DNA of 64,000 nt from NCBI RefSeq assembly GCF_918797505.1, contig NC_092798.1, positions 12,909,501-12,973,500 of the forward strand, read 5' to 3'. The notes beneath the pieces were generated by a model. It did no database searches. It saw only the letters and a list, made by a program, of their open reading frames with translations, and was not told where the DNA came from. The DNA is from Bemisia tabaci. Taxonomy: Eukaryota > Arthropoda > Insecta > Hemiptera > Aleyrodidae. The translations under genes and the position numbers were made by a program. Below, in pieces: positions 1 to 11,350 of the stretch; position 1 is the stretch's first letter; the number at the start of each line of letters is the position of its first letter.

Positions 1-877
1 ATGCCAACAATGAGTAAACACTTTTCATGCAAGACTTGATTTCGACTACTAGCATTACACTTAATGCGCTGTGCGTCACAGTTCAGAAAATATGCCTCGC
101 AGTGATTTTTTTTCTTACGTTGTCTAAGGTGGTCCATTCCAGCGATACAAACGTTCATTTTTCGCTTTGAAGTTGATTTCCTGAATTTGCGATGTGTGCC
201 ATTTTCAAAAATGGACAAGACATGGGAGATGGGGGTTGGGAGTTGCCCCAAAAAAGCCCTTTTTTCACATTTTTTGCGTATTTCTATCTTAATGTTTTAG
301 CCAAATAGTGGCATCGTCTCCTTAACCCTTGGATCAAATTTAGTAGTCACCTATGATTTTTCAACAAATATTATAATACTTCGGGAATCCTCTTGAGTGA
401 AATTCCAACAGAAAATTGATTAAAACAGTAAACAAAAATAGTTTTCAATTTTTGTGTGCGTGTGTTTGTGATTCGATGCGGAAATGCTCCACAATTCTGT
501 AAGTAAAACTTTCATCCGTTAACGGACAAAAAAATAGTTTACCACCCTAATGACAGAGCTTTATACAGGAAAGGAAAATTTAACCTGTTTTAAACCGAGC
601 GTTTCCAAAGGAAATCTATTGCTATTTTGACCCGAAATTGTAGCGGATTCTTTGGATGTGGCAAAAAATGAAGCACATGAAATTTTTACTATAATGATTA
701 GTAAAAATTGAAATATACCTAGAAATTTGCAAGTTTGTTCGTCAAGATGCTATTCGTAGATTATCAATCGGTTTGAAATTAAAATTCTGGGGTTATTTAA
801 TCTCTACTAAAATACTCACCTGATGAAATCACCATAGATCACCACGTGATACTCACCAAGAAATCTCCGTTTTTTAG

Positions 878-3800
878 GTGTTCTTTGTGTTACGTAAGAA
901 GCAGTCACACATCACAGTTCTTCACGTCTATCACCACACATGTATGGCAGTGGGTACGTGGGCCTTCGTCAAATACACAGAAGGTAAGGCAAAGCCTGTC
1001 TCATCGTGTCTTTCTTCAAAATCTGAAACTTGATTCAATTTACAGCCGAAGCAACACTGAAGAAGATCTACACCGCCCTTCGTTTGCAATTGGGGTTTAG
1101 ATGTAGTTATTTTCAGCCGGGTCAGTGGCATGAGGAACGTTGTCTGAGGCCGACCCACGAATGGTATAATTTTTAAAAGGAAAAAGTCATATTGATGGCC
1201 AAAGTGCAAAATCACGTATCTCCTCTGCGGTTTTTCAAATCTCTGCTCCTATTTTATTTTTTCGCAGAGAAACAATCCAAAATTATGACTTGAAATTTAT
1301 ACAAAATATTCCTCTATTAGGGAAGAAAAATGAAGTAAGTTATCAAGAAATTCCTTTGACTAGATTTCCGAAGAAAAATAAAATATGATGGGAAGTCTGC
1401 GATGTCGCAAACGGAGATACGTGGTTTCGCAATTTAGTCACCAATATGAATTTTAAGATTGTTAAATTGGCTCTGTTATTACGCGCAGTTTCTGGATAAC
1501 TCGTGATTTTTTGCCATGTATTTATCTTGGCGTTTTAGCCTTAATTTAATCCATTGGTAGTGTGTCCAATTAAAAGTACATTATTTATCATCATCATTAA
1601 TATAAACTTCGAAGGATTCAGACTTTCAGCGATTCTACCTTTTCCTATTTCACTCGAGAGGTTGCCAGATTGTGCGATAATGTGAATATTTTACATGGAT
1701 TTGAATCGGGAAAAGTGCTAAAAAAGCAACTTATCTGGCAACAATAGAGTCCGGGAGGGACGAGAGGCTGCCTTCCAGGGAAAACCCATGATTTAGCCGG
1801 AAATGTCATTAAAACAATTCATTCCGTTTGAAGCATCACTTGTATACTAGAGGAAAGCTATTTTAAAATAATAATTGTACATGGACATAGATGCTCCAGA
1901 AAGGGAAAAAGGAAAGGGAAAGGAAATGAAATGAGGATATGATTGCTAATATAATATCAGAGATTAAAACAAAAACATCAGAGAAATTTATATGCGATGA
2001 AAGTATAAGAAAAAACACGAGTGGGCTCATTGCGATTCGGAACTCAAACTATACTATCGTTGAGCAGTTTTTAGACTCCTACGCCACCGATAATCTTCTA
2101 AAGAAGTAAAGATGAACTTTTGCCACTTCAGCAAGTCAAATCGCGGAAGGAGCTCCATGGATTGTCTTTTTCCGCTACCCGTCCGAAAGGATGACGTCCC
2201 AGTCAAATGCGTTTTTGAAGAAATGATCGAGCCCCATCATCGCTTCATCTCCACACATCTATTCACGTGCAAATGATGGCACGCTCCGGCAACAAGGTTC
2301 TGTGACGAAAATTTTTGCCTCCAGAGTCTCCAAAATGTATACGTCTTAGTGATCAAATGTCCATAATCACTGAGAAAAATGGCTCGCGGAGCGAGCAGAA
2401 TGTCACTCGCGTAGCGAGTAATCAGGGGTCCAGGGGGCGCAGCCCCTTGGCTGGCCGTGACGAACGCGCGAAGCGCGTCCAGGACGGCTAGTAATCTATA
2501 TTCATGGAGGCAGAACCTTCACCTGGAATCAATGCATTAATGCATTTTGATGGAATAGTAACAATGACACACATTTGCTCTAAACTCCTTCCCTCGTTTG
2601 TCACGAGACCACAGTCTGAGGAACAAAAAGCAGGGATGAGCAATGTAAGGTAGATTTTCGGCTGAATGCTATACTCTAATGACGTCTAGTCTAGTGCTAG
2701 TCTGATAACGAGGTAATAAAGGTTTTATCCTTTCAATATATTTTTGCGTTGTCTCAATTCTTTCAACGCAGAGAAAAAAGAATGGTTACTATCGCAAATC
2801 TTGTATTGGATTCCAGGTCCTACTTACTTTTCTAGTCGTTGTTACAATGTTACTTTTTTGATGACGTACAGTTAATTCTGTTAGCGATGCTTTAGTTCTG
2901 ATAAAAATCCTGCATTTATTACTGACAATGAGACCGAAATCATTGTTAGCATGAAAGTAATACTCTGACTACGGCTAGTAAAGTAAGAATCCACCATGAA
3001 CCTTTTAAGGGCAACGATTCTTCCTTTTTCCGTGAAGGCCTCTGGTAGGATTGAAATTAAAACACGTAGTCACTCTGGAGAACGTTGTGTTCATATCTGC
3101 CCAATTTGAACCGAATGTGCTCGAGACTCATCATTTTTTGGTCTTTGTCCCCAGGTCAGCAATGTGTTCTTATCGGCGTGATCAATTCAGCAGTTCATGC
3201 AGTGATGTACGGGTACTATCTTCTTTCTGCTCTCGGACCTCAAGTTCAAAAATACCTCTGGTGGAAAAAATACATCACAAAGTTACAAATGGTAAAACTA
3301 CTGAGATCGTTTACTATTTTGTTTTCTTCATTTTTTTTTATTTATTAGACGAGCGAAAGTTTCCTACCCCTTATTCATCACAACTTAATTCAGTCGTGTT
3401 TAATATTGAAAACAGCTTGGACAACAGCCGAATATTCTGAGAAAGACGATTAAGAATCGATAAAAATTGCAAAAAACGCCACTTGTCTATTTTCTTTAGA
3501 AATATAAAACGAGACAAGAGATCTGCAACGTTACAACTCGAGATGCGTGTTTTGCGACTTTCACCATCGATATGTGATGCAGGAAAAGAGTAATTTCATA
3601 AATTTAAGGAAAACCTAATGAGATAAGTTAAAAAGTAACATACCCAATGAAGCATTCAATTTATAGTAATGTGATCTACATTGCTATCATCACAAATGGA
3701 CGTATTCGTGCTAAGATACTTTTGTGAAAATGAATTAAATTAAAGGAATAGGTAGTGAAAAAATTATCTCTTTTTTTTCCAGGGTCAGTTCATCGTTATC

Positions 3801-3962
3801 ATGGGTTACCTGCTGAGGATGCTTCTCTATGACAACAATTTGCCCAAAATTGTGATAATCGGCTTGTTCACCAACACCGGGGTATTTTTGGCCCTCTTTT
3901 ACGATTTTTACTGCAAGTCCTACTTCAAACCGACTAAACAAGTAGTTAAATTTTCAAATTAG
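878..3962 (+). CDS. Very-long-chain fatty acid elongase (ELOVL family), 3' part only
   Basis: Three exons, 878-983, 3155-3291 and 3783-3962, join in frame (phases 1 and 0) to give the last 140 residues and a TAG stop. ELOVL enzymes are multi-pass ER membrane proteins that condense malonyl-CoA with long-chain acyl-CoA. Visible hallmarks: the catalytic HxxHH box as HVYHH (residues 16-20 of the fragment), preceded by VFFVLRKK; the downstream block INSAVHAVMYGYYLLSALGP followed by WWKKYIT; then a final membrane segment ending in a KPTKQ-rich tail. No KKxx retention signal is present at the C-terminus. All junctions are GT-AG (acceptor ttttttag, donor gtaagg). The upstream half (about 130-170 aa in relatives) must lie left of the window; I found no matching exon in 1-877. 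Intron 1 is 2.2 kb and carries a MITE and a GC-rich hairpin cluster. The family is certain; which elongase subtype it is cannot be told. Confidence 0.92.
1190..1450. repeat. MITE family II copy (intron of ELOVL)
   Basis: About 260 bp with imperfect inverted ends. The left end reads atcacgtatctcctctgcgg and the right end has gtctgcgatgtcgcaaac followed by gagatacgtggttt. The same ends and middle (cgctcctattttatttttt, then ggaagaaaaa) recur at 39786, 42463, 56822, 59235 and 62430. It is non-coding; short ORFs over it are accidental. Confidence 0.75.
2385..2495. repeat. Cluster of short GC-rich hairpins
   Basis: Four consecutive short palindromes lie in about 110 bp of otherwise AT-rich intron: gctcgcggagcgagc, actcgcgtagcgagt, ggggcgcagcccc-type and cgcgcgaagcgcg. 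No coding potential was seen. Such a string of hairpins resembles mobile-element ends or foreign DNA; the origin is not known to me. Confidence 0.6.
3519..3572. repeat. MITE family II terminal fragment (ELOVL intron 2)
   Basis: A short stretch, atctgcaacgttacaactcg followed by agatgcg and actttcaccatcgat, matches the right terminus of family II (gtctgcgacgtcgcaaaccg, then agatacg and agtttcaccgtcgat). No left terminus was found, so it is a decayed remnant. Confidence 0.55.
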
Positions 3963-4137
3963 TGCCTCCGGAAATTCCAAGGTAAAGTCTCCTGTCACTT
4001 AGATTCCTGCCTTAATTGAGATCGTAAATATATGAGGATTTCGTCCATACCACTGATTTGTTCAATGTTTCTTTTATACTGCTTCTTCTTAAAAAGAGTT
4101 TAATGGCAAAGCTGTATGAAATTGTCTTTTTATTCAC

Positions 4138-4380
4138 AATTGAGGGGCTTGAAGGACAAGGCGCATAAGTGCAGTTTCTGCTGTTTCAATAAAGTTTCAA
4201 AATTACATGGACCCTTGGGACGGAAAGGAAGTTTAAACTCACTTTTTGATGCTTTAAAGTTGGATTTTAGATGTGAATTTTTCACAAAATATATTCTCAG
4301 TCCAGATTTAGTCGAGTTCATGAATACTTCATTTTTTTCAAAAACGCACTTATGCGCCTTGTCCTCCATCCCCCTCAATT
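4138..4380. repeat. MITE family I copy 1
   Basis: A 243 bp element with inverted ends: aattgaggggcttgaaggac then aaggcgcataagtgca on the left, and gcacttatgcgccttgtcct then ccatccccctcaatt on the right. The body contains aaaggaagtttaaactcact and ttttgatgctttaaagtt, shared almost unchanged with the copy at 44421-44680. Two overlapping ORFs are by-products of the inverted ends. Confidence 0.85.
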
Positions 4381-6300
4381 CTACTCCCAAGAGCTCGTAG
4401 GTGCTTGACGTATAGACTCTCCTTTTTCACGTTAGTAACGATCATAACAAAAACACTTTTCATGAGCTCTCGAAGAACTGTTGAGAAACCTTTTTGGGTC
4501 TCTTTTTTAAGTTTATAAAATTAAAGTCTGGTAAAATTTTTTTAAAAAACGATCATTCTTGGGCACTTTTTTAAACACTCCCACCAAAAAAATTAATCTG
4601 TTAAAAAACTAACGTAGATCTATTCGAGATTTTTTACATCTGTTTTTCCTTTATATTTACCTTTCCTAAATTTTACTTTAAAAATAGCACATTAATCAAT
4701 CAGTTTCCCTGAGACATCAATTGAGAGTTGCTTTTTTAAAAAAAGTTTTTAAAGATGTATTTGAAATATTTTTGCCATTTAGGTAGACAATAGAGGAATG
4801 TACGTTATTTAAGTGTGCACTTTTGCAATCGTTGCAATCTATTTAAACTTCATTTCGATCAAAATGAGCGACATACGCCAAAATTATTGATTCCATTTGT
4901 TCTAAGCCCACAATTCTGCTCATAAAAATCAGTGTAAAATTACATGCCTAATGTAAGTGCCCAATTTTGTAATAGTTGTATCAATTAACTTTGATTTTCA
5001 TCTCGATTAAAATGAATGGGAACCAAATCCATTGCTTTCATTCGTACGTACCATCCACATTTTCTCCCCTAAATCAAAAACGGCGCAGCTCAGCAAATTT
5101 AAAGGGTTCATAATCACTGTCAAGTCAACTAAATCTTTTAATGAATGACTGATTGCAGAGTTCACCAATGCAGACCATTCGCCCACCAACGGCATTTTCC
5201 TGTTTCAAATCTTTACTTTGTCTCGGTCTTTTCCGAAATATTCACAATGGATGCTATACATAAGGTTTTGGGTGGGTTGTACTCGAGATATCTGATAAAT
5301 TCATATCATTTTCAAGTGTCATATTGAACGTCGTCTAAGTATAAAAAATCATTCATGCTAAATCGCTTAAACTCCCTCATGTTAATATAGTGTTTTCAAA
5401 ATACCAGCGCCCAATCTCACCTCTACTCAGATGAGTCGAGCTCCGACGCGACGGTCGGTAGCCCTTGGCGTGAGCTATTTATGAGCATGTAACTGGCGCC
5501 GTATGCGCTGGGAAAGTCAGAGCGCCTTCGATTTGGTGTATATGCAATACACATATCCATGGAACAGTAATAGTTGTATCCAGGCCGCCAGGCGTTATTA
5601 TCAACTTTTCGTTTGTCTGCTGATGATGCGTTACCAGTTTGCCTGGCATTCTCGTCCTTGGAAATGAGGAACAATGGTTTTTCTTAACCCTAGTAAGTAG
5701 AATTTGGGTTATAGGACATTGATTTTGACATTGACGTTGTCAATGATTTTTTGTCCGCGCACAAGTTTTTCTAAGCAGTTTACGTCCACACGTTTTTTCG
5801 GCAGGGGAGTTTTGGTCCACTCACCAATATTGAGACCCAAAGTTAATTGGTCCACTTGTAAATACAAATGACGATTGCTCACGATTTTTTCGGTTGAAAA
5901 TGTATAATGTCTTGGAAGAATGAGGGTTTGCTTGTTTTTTTTTGTTTTGTTTTTTGTTTTGTTTTGTTTTTTTTGTTTTTTTTTTTTGGTTCAACGGAGA
6001 AAAATATATGATTGAGCATTTTGGTAAGGGAGCGGTAATTTCATGAGGAAAACTTCACTAAAACTCTCTGCACCTCTTTGGTTCGACGGGACGTAATTAT
6101 CTATCAAGAAAATCCCATCTTGTTATACCTGAACCGAATGAACCTTTTGATTTACCTCAGCTGAAGGTCCTTAGATTTTTCCTGTGTACAACTTCGCCAC
6201 GGCGCGACGCTGCTGGCGTGCCGTGGCGCTTTGAGGTACTATTTCGCCACGGAAGTCGCGCTCAGTATAATACGAGATTGAAGGCATCCTAACGTATCAT

Positions 6301-6557
6301 AATTGGACCGCATTTAATAGAAAGGAACCAAGCCACATCAGCTATTGCCAAATTTAATTCCACAATTTAATTTTTCACATGAAAACGGTTGTGCGGAATT
6401 TCGTGTGAATTTCAGTGAATTTTCTCCATTATACGAAGCAAATTCCTTAAAATTTTCAAAAGAATCCTCACAAACAATCTCTTGTAAAACATGAATTTGC
6501 CTCGTTAAATTTGGCAATAGCTGATGTTGGTTCCTTTCTGTTAAACGCAGTCCAATT
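6301..6557. repeat. MITE family III copy, nested in copy A
   Basis: Inverted ends of about 55 bp: aattggaccgcatttaatag followed by aaaggaacc on the left, and the mirror ggttcctttctgttaaacgc followed by agtccaatt on the right, each with agctattgccaaatttaa or its complement inside. Relatives lie at 22267-22541 and 56496-56751. It interrupts the larger element around it, so it inserted later. Confidence 0.8.
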
Positions 6558-6889
6558 GATGGCATCTTTCAAAAGCACGAAGTTCCCTCGCAAATTAAAT
6601 CGAGTGACGATGACCAAAAGAAAGCGGTAGTAAAAAAACATACTAAACCCTAGTATCTGTATTCAATAACATTTAGCATGATTTTTGAACTTAAAAGGTG
6701 AAAAAAAGGACTTGATTCAAGCAAAAATATGCCCAAATTTACCGCCTAGAACCGCAAGGAAAACCCCGTATTCTTAGAGGATGCCTGTCATGCTTAATAT
6801 GTTGGAGTGCCTTCAGTGTTGTATTATACTATGCAACATCTCTGCTGTGAAATAGTTGCTTTATTGAAGCGCCATGCGCCATGGCACAC

Positions 6890-7090
6890 TGGGGCGCGGC
6901 GGGCGGCCGACCAGCGCAGCGCGAAGCGCGCACTGGCGCATACAAACCTAACAGGGATACTTCACGCATTGCGCAATGCGTGAAGTATCCCTGTTAGGTT
7001 TGTAGGCGCCAGTGCGCGTTTTGCGCAATGCGTGAAGTATCCCTGTTAGGTTTGCAGGCGCCAATGCGCATGTCGCGCTGCTAACACGCC
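6890..7090. repeat. Palindromic GCAATGCGTGAAGTAT module, two units
   Basis: The sequence gcgcaatgcgtgaagtatcc then ctgttaggtttg occurs twice in direct orientation and once inverted, so that 6930-7005 folds into a near-perfect hairpin flanked by tggcgc and ggcgcca. The same module ends the related copies at 28.4 kb and 60.6 kb. Confidence 0.7.
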
Positions 7091-7570
7091 GCTCCGCTTT
7101 GTATTAGCTTCTAATATTTACACTCGCGGAGTTAGCGTTTTTCAACTCAATATTTTAAAATGTTTACACGCTCTGCATGTTTTATTCTCATTTTAATTGA
7201 TGGGGAAGGGGGATATGTATTAAAGGAAAATAAAATGCGTATTTTATGAATATTAAGGTGGCTCCATGTCAACTTTATCGATTTTCATAGCACTTTAATT
7301 TCTTTCTTTTATATTTTGCACTTTTACTGTGCTGCAGCGTGGTGTACGCGCAATCAAACGCTCAAAATTGGTCGTATTTGACTCGAAGAGATCGATGTAC
7401 AATTTGGTTGATTAAACATTCTTCCGTGCATCTTGGTGTATTTTCTCTTTTAATCATTTTTGAATACCTCCTCTCTACACAGCTACTACTTATTGAGAAT
7501 AATATGGATTTCATCGCTTGGAAAGGGTTATACAGATATCTGCCAAGTCTTAGAAATGAAGTAATTCTTT

Positions 7571-7572
<2 letters not shown>

Positions 7573-7620
<48 letters not shown>
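7573..7620 (+). repeat. Poly-A run (48 bp)
   Basis: An uninterrupted A tract inside the 2.2 kb element. It could be a retroposon tail or slippage expansion; no retroposon body was recognised upstream. Confidence 0.85.
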
Positions 7621-7624
<4 letters not shown>

Positions 7625-9513
7625 GTTATAAGGTATATTTCATATTACAATGTTTAAGGATAGAAACAAAACCAAATATTCACCAATGACAAATAAACGA
7701 GATGAATCAAAGGAAGAAAAAGAGAGTAATATTTCATTTTAAAATGAGTTACCACAACACCTCCTCCTCTCTCAATTTTCTCATTTCGAAATTGTCAATA
7801 TAATTTTACATACGAACTAAAATAGAACGCTTGGACAAAGTCACTGTTGCCAATTTTACGCGCGGACGTAAACTACTGGACAAAACAGGTGCACGGACAA
7901 AAAATCGTTGACGGAATGTCCTGAAACCAGAGTTCGTGAGACGATGGTTTATTAGCCGTCGCGTCATAACGAGTTGGAAGAAATAGAGCTCTTTTTTTAA
8001 ACAGATTTAATATGTAAAATATCTTTAATGGGTTTTATAAGTAGCTTTTTCACAGAATTTTTAATGGTTTTAGCATAATTTTATTCCGTTTTTAAAAACC
8101 TCGTAGAATTACGGTGTGAATCCTTTTGTTTGAGTAATTGCCGGTTGGCACTAAGATCACCGGAAAACGCCTATTTAGTTGAAAGTTAAAGACGACGATC
8201 GGTTCTTTTGGTTTTTAAATGCATTTTTAAACGGAGCCGACAGCAAATGCAAAAAATTAACCATTTCCAAAATTTGGGGAAAAAAAACAAAAGAAAAACC
8301 GTTACTTCAGAGAACTAACACTATAGTGTGAACAAATTGATTGGCCAAACTCTATAAACGCGTACTTCCAATTGTGAAATTACATATACATCTCCTTTCA
8401 TGGTCTATGTTTTAAACAAAAACGAAGCTGCCTTTTCCTCGAGCTTTTTCTGTGATTTTTCTGTAGTCATTCATACGTATTTGCGAAAAATTTCAAAGGG
8501 ATGATTTGGTTAGTTTTCCTTGAAAAAGAATCTCAGAGTTTGAAAAAAATACGACATTTTACAACTGAAGTCACCGATCTATAAAATCAATTCGCAAAGG
8601 ACACTCAAAGACGATACATATTTTCAGGGACCCCACCGCCCACCCTAACATTCTAAACAGGGTAATAAGAAGAGGCAAACGTTAACTTTGGAGGTCAATG
8701 CTATTTTTCTTCCAATGATAATTGATGCGCAATCGGTTGAGCAAAAAATTTTACTTTAGTCTGTGGTAAAACTTGAGTCTCAGAGCCTTAAAGCTCAGCT
8801 GATCAGCCCTTACAGGAATTTTATCTGAATAATGCGCGCAGCAGTAATGAGCTACTCTTGTGGAAGGTAAGGTCTGTAAACACATAGAGATGTGCTTAAC
8901 TGTTCTTTCATCATATTCATTCAGAGGCTTCATGCGTCTCTAGTATAAATCGTAGGAATAGTGATGAGAGCATCATAACTGGAAAATAATTATTCGACAA
9001 TTTTGACAACAGAGGCATTGATTGATATCAAGTAACTAATATGAGTTATGCCACAGTTCTCTGATTTTATGATATAGTCTCTGCCTCCTGCATAGATATG
9101 CCATGGCTGTAGTTAATACGGAAATGTAAATCTATATCGATTTACGGACATTATCTGATAATCACCCGGCACCACGTGGAAATAACTTAGGGGAGGGGGT
9201 GTGCTCTGACAAGAATGTGTTAATTCCAAAAAATATCAATTGTATTTCTTTTACTTCGATTTTCAATTAAAAAATACGATGCGTTCAAGAATTGAATACA
9301 TACGTGTGATTCGAATTCTTATTCTTCTTATATCAGGTTCATAAAATTTTCATTTTTTATCACGATCATAATCCACAAGACTCCGTTATTTGTGTAAAAC
9401 ATGATTTTAGTTACATTTTAGGGTTTATATGAAGATAGATTTAAGACTCAAAAGTTTTTGCGTGGCTAGCAGAAAGGCAATAATAGAATTTTAATTAGTG
9501 AAACGTAGTGAAG

Positions 9514-11291
9514 ATGTGTTTTCAGCAGTCTCTGATGTTAATTATTTATTTAGTGCAATTTTATATGAATGATGTATTAGCTTATGCTTCGCACTATACG
9601 CCCGAGGGAATTGAGGCACAACTCAAAAAATACAGAATTGTACCTGATATTATGGAAAATGCGACGAGAGAGGATATGGAGGTTTGTTCATTACGAGTAT
9701 TATTGCATGAAGTGCAGGAAGTACTGAAGAAAAAATATTGCTGAAATTGCCGTGCACGCGGGTATTTCATGGCATGGTGTAGCTAAAAAACGAACGTGCA
9801 AACCATGCAGGTAAAATCGCTACAAAAATTTCAGCTAACTTACACACACGCGTGTAGGTGATTTTGCTCTCTGAAAGGCTACGCCTGTTACCTTTTTAGT
9901 TATTCTTCCGTAAATTTCACTATTTTTCCGTAAATTCCGCTATTTCAGACTAACGATTGAGCTATTTTTTCTGTTCGCAAAGTGCCAATACCAAAAAATG
10001 CGGTTACACTTCCAAGCCACTCGATGCAAGATTAACTGCATGAAGGCGCGCAGATGTAGCAAATCGGTGTAGCAATTCGTGCTAGTCGTTCACTTGATTC
10101 AACACCGTGCACGGATAAGAAAGCTTTACGAAGTGAAGCAAATTTTGCTCCAACCTAAATCGGTGAATTAGCAATCCTTTTTTTTCAGTGAGGGTACTAA
10201 ATGGACATTATTCCAGAACGGTGCGGTAAATTTTAACGACAGTTATATTGCCCATCAAAGGAAATCAATTGAAGCTCGACTCAAAAAATATAGAATTGTA
10301 CCTGATATAATGGAAAATGCGACGAAAGAGGCATTGGAGATTTGTTCATTACGAGTATTATTGCATGAAGTGAAGGAAGAGAACTAAATGGACATCATTC
10401 CAGAACGGTATGTGGTAAATTTTAACATCAGTTTTACTGTCCATCAAAGAAGACGCAGGCTTCATGTGACATTTTTGAAACTTAAAACTATGTAAGAGCA
10501 TGGATAGATATATCTTGAAGTTTCTGACTTGATCCCTGTTTATCCTTGCTTGAGAGTTTTGGTAATCCTATGGTTTTTATTCCTATTCTTTTAGGTGGAA
10601 TATCAGGGAAATTTAATGATACAAATGGGAAATTTTGTATCTCTTAACCGTACAGCGTTCGAGCCGAAAATTAAATGGAAAGTTGACCCTAATTTCTACT
10701 ACACAGTCACTTTATTAGGTAATTTGTTTTTATTTCATACATTTTCAACACGTACAATATGCATCACTATTCTTAAACTTTGTGCTGTAACTACTTTAGA
10801 AAGAGCTGGTATTTTAGCCCCTCGAAAGTTAGATTTCAGTGTATGATTGAGAGTACAACGTTTTGAACATCAAGGTCGAAGGAGAAAGCTCATTTGTAAA
10901 CTATTTTTCCGTGCGGAGGGAAATATGCAATCGCCTTTCCTGCTTGGTTTCAACAGTAGTACTGTGCAAACCAACAGAACTGTTCGTGAGTAAATTGTGC
11001 TCAAATAAGTTTTTCTCCTTCATTATAAAAACCGAGTACATTCTTGTTTTTTCTAGTCACCGTTAATTATAATCGCCTGCAAGGGGAGAGAGAGAGGGGG
11101 GGGGGAGAGAGAGAGAGAGATAGTAATTTTAGGAGATCAAATCCTGATAGGCGATGTCCTAAACTCAAACAAATCTTTTTAACGTACCATTCCAATCGTT
11201 TAAAATAATTTGCTTGGATATTTTTCGTATATGAAGAAAAAAACCCGTTAGATAGGACTAAGTCATACGCCAGAGGGATTGATAAAAGTTC

Positions 11292-11350
<59 letters not shown>

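Larger units (their letters stand above)
5707..7928. mobile_element. 2.2 kb non-autonomous TIR element, copy A
   Basis: The left end begins ggttataggacatt and continues to gattttttgtccgcgcac and gtttacgtcca. The inverted right end at 7855-7928 reads acgtaaactactgga through ggacaaaaaatcgttgacgg to aatgtcctgaaacc, so the termini are inverted repeats of about 75 bp. The left 0.5 kb and a GC-rich palindromic module (6890-7090) are shared with 28335-29092 and 59993-60720. A family III MITE (6301-6557) and flanking DNA interrupt the shared part between about 6188 and 6770. A 48 bp A-run lies at 7573-7620. No transposase ORF was seen. Confidence 0.7.
3963..9513. other. Intergenic region, repeat-rich, no convincing gene
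   Basis: Between the ELOVL stop and PEBP-A I see a family I MITE (4138-4380), a 2.2 kb TIR element (5707-7928) with a family III MITE nested in it, and otherwise AT-rich DNA. No ORF here has splice sites plus recognisable protein similarity. Confidence 0.6.

Noticed and set aside
1045..1162. Open stretch after an acceptor-like site (EATLKKIYTALRLQ...) following the ELOVL HxxHH exon, in a compatible phase
   Set aside because: It does not resemble any ELOVL segment and a proper next exon exists at 3155. At most it is an unproven alternative end.
7339..7689. 116-codon ORF containing a lysine run
   Set aside because: The frame is kept open by a poly-A tract inside a transposon; no protein similarity.
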